This document shows, one piece after another, positions 7,120 to 8,276 of a DNA stretch of 8,276 nucleotides. Position numbers and translations under genes: made by a program. The stretch is taken from NCBI GenBank assembly GCA_005787865.1, contig SXZN01000154.1, forward strand, positions 1 to 8,276, written 5' to 3'. Under the pieces are notes generated by a model. The model was not told where the DNA came from. It ran no database searches and worked only from the letters and a program-made list of their open reading frames with translations. The stretch is from Opitutaceae bacterium (GTDB taxonomy: Bacteria; Verrucomicrobiota; Verrucomicrobiia; Opitutales; Opitutaceae). Positions within the stretch are counted from its first letter, which is position 1; every line of letters begins with the position of its first letter.

Positions 7120-8276
7120 ATGTTAACCATTGCCGATGTCGCCAAGTCCTACGGTACCCGAGAACTCTTCTCGGACGTATCGCTTTTCGTTGCGCGCACG
7201 GATCGCTTCGGCCTGGTGGGGCCCAATGGCGCGGGCAAATCCACCCTCTTCAACCTGATCTTGGGCGAGGAAACCCCCGACGAGGGAACGATTGAATGGG
7301 AGCGCGGCGCCGATTTCGGCTACTTACCGCAAGAGAGCGCGCCCGTCCGTGACGAAACGATTTTAGCCATCGCCACCAGCGGCAAGAAACTCGTGCCGGA
7401 AAACGACGATGACTACGACATCGATTGGACGCTCGAGCCGCGCGCCAAAAAAATTCTCGCCGGGCTTGGCTTCCGTGAGAGCGATCACGACAAACAGGCC
7501 AAGTCCTTCTCCGGCGGCTGGGTCATGCGCGCCCATCTCGCCCGTTTGCTGGTTAGTGAGCCGGCGCTCCTATTGCTCGATGAGCCCACCAACCATCTCG
7601 ATCTCGAAGCGCTGCTCTGGTTTCAGGATTACCTGACGCGCTACCCCGGCGGCCTGGTACTCATTTCCCACGATCGCGAATTTTTAAATTCCCTGTGTAA
7701 CGGCATCCTCGAACTACGGAGCGGCACCCTCAATAAATACACCGGGAATTACGACGATTACCTCAACGAGAAAGATGCCCGCAAAGAGCAGCAAGCGGCG
7801 CAATTCAAGAACCAGCAGCGCGAAATTGCTCATCTCCAGAAATTCGTTGATCGCTTTGGCGCTAAGGCCTCCATGGCCTCGCGGGCCAAATCCAAGGAGA
7901 AGCAGATCGAGCGGCTCAAGGACGTCGCCGTGGAAGAGCCGTGGGAAGATCTGAAGAAAATTAATTTCCGCTTCCCGCAGCCCCCGCGCTCGGGGCTCAA
8001 AGTGGTTAACTTAAAAAAAGTCCGCCAGGCCTATGGCGATCATGTGGTCTACACCGATTTAAATTTTGAGGCCGAGCGGGCGCAAAAAATTGTCCTCGTC
8101 GGCCCGAACGGTGCTGGTAAGTCCACGCTTTTAAAGATTCTCGCGAGTGTCATCCCGATCCAGGGCGGCGAAATTAACCTCGGGAGCAACGTGGTGCCGG
8201 GTTATTTCGCGCAGAATCGCGCCGACAATCTTAAGCTGGACCTCACCGTATTTGAAAACGTGATGGAGCTCCGCAC
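7120..8276 (+). CDS. ABC-F family ATPase (3'-truncated by window edge)
   Basis: The first 385 residues of a soluble tandem-ATPase of the ABC-F family, proteins that bind the ribosomal E site and relieve stalled translation or, in some members, protect against antibiotics. No membrane segments are present. The first ATPase domain has Walker A GPNGAGKS (34-41), signature SFSGGW (129-134), Walker B with LLLLDEPTNHLD (150-161) and the switch SHDR (183-186). The inter-domain linker is highly charged (KEQQAAQFKNQQRE ... SRAKSKEKQIERLKD), as expected for the ribosome-contacting segment. The second domain begins near residue 291 with Walker A GPNGAGKST (328-336), and the sequence stops before its signature motif. 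The SGGW signature in domain 1, in place of SGGQ or SGGE, recalls YheS-like members, but the subfamily is uncertain without the C-terminus. The ATG at 7120 gives the standard N-terminus (MLTIADVAKSYG); upstream is a GC-rich leader without a clear Shine-Dalgarno sequence. Confidence 0.95.
   Translation, partial: MLTIADVAKSYGTRELFSDVSLFVARTDRFGLVGPNGAGKSTLFNLILGEETPDEGTIEWERGADFGYLPQESAPVRDETILAIATSGKKLVPENDDDYDIDWTLEPRAKKILAGLGFRESDHDKQAKSFSGGWVMRAHLARLLVSEPALLLLDEPTNHLDLEALLWFQDYLTRYPGGLVLISHDREFLNSLCNGILELRSGTLNKYTGNYDDYLNEKDARKEQQAAQFKNQQREIAHLQKFVDRFGAKASMASRAKSKEKQIERLKDVAVEEPWEDLKKINFRFPQPPRSGLKVVNLKKVRQAYGDHVVYTDLNFEAERAQKIVLVGPNGAGKSTLLKILASVIPIQGGEINLGSNVVPGYFAQNRADNLKLDLTVFENVMELR

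Noticed and set aside
7409..7636. 75-residue plus-strand ORF inside the ABC-F region
   Set aside because: It is out of frame with clear ABC-F motifs (signature, Walker B and switch), which occupy the same bases; its own translation has no recognisable features.

Overview
The window looks like a gene-dense bacterial chromosome segment of moderate to high GC with ordinary cellular genes. There is no sign of a phage, transposon, tRNA, rRNA or CRISPR array. The mix of a SlyX-like protein, a DUF255/YyaL-type protein, an Opitutaceae-style two-helix membrane/coiled-coil protein and mostly Shine-Dalgarno-poor starts makes me lean towards Verrucomicrobiota (Opitutae-like). This rests on overall resemblance and is not proven by any single marker.

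Layout, left to right. A plus-strand cluster opens with the C-terminal end of a gamma-glutamyltransferase (2-454), followed after 12 nt by an aldo/keto reductase (467-1456) and after 18 nt by a small polytopic membrane protein (1475-1849). After an 82-nt gap comes a 394-residue protein with a membrane hairpin, a long coiled coil, a disordered linker and a small beta-rich C-terminal domain (1932-3116). Its stop codon directly abuts the stop codon of a minus-strand slyX-like gene (3117-3317). Divergent from slyX is an exported ecto-nucleotide pyrophosphatase/phosphodiesterase (3371-4684). Its 3' end overlaps by 12 nt the 3' end of a large minus-strand thioredoxin-domain DUF255 protein (4673-6916). 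After a 203-nt divergent intergenic region, an ABC-F ATPase (7120 onwards) runs off the right edge.

How the genes may work together. The first three genes are close enough to be one transcript. Gamma-glutamyltransferase handles glutathione and gamma-glutamyl compounds in the periplasm, and the reductase could act on carbonyl compounds in the cytoplasm, but a shared pathway is inference. The remaining genes look like independent units packed tail to tail or head to head.

I found no convincing new multi-gene system. The items most worth a second look are the architecture of the 394-residue membrane/coiled-coil protein, a dyad-symmetric element between slyX and the phosphodiesterase gene, a possible short leader ORF with alternative hairpins before the ABC-F gene, and the zero-gap and overlapping convergent gene ends.
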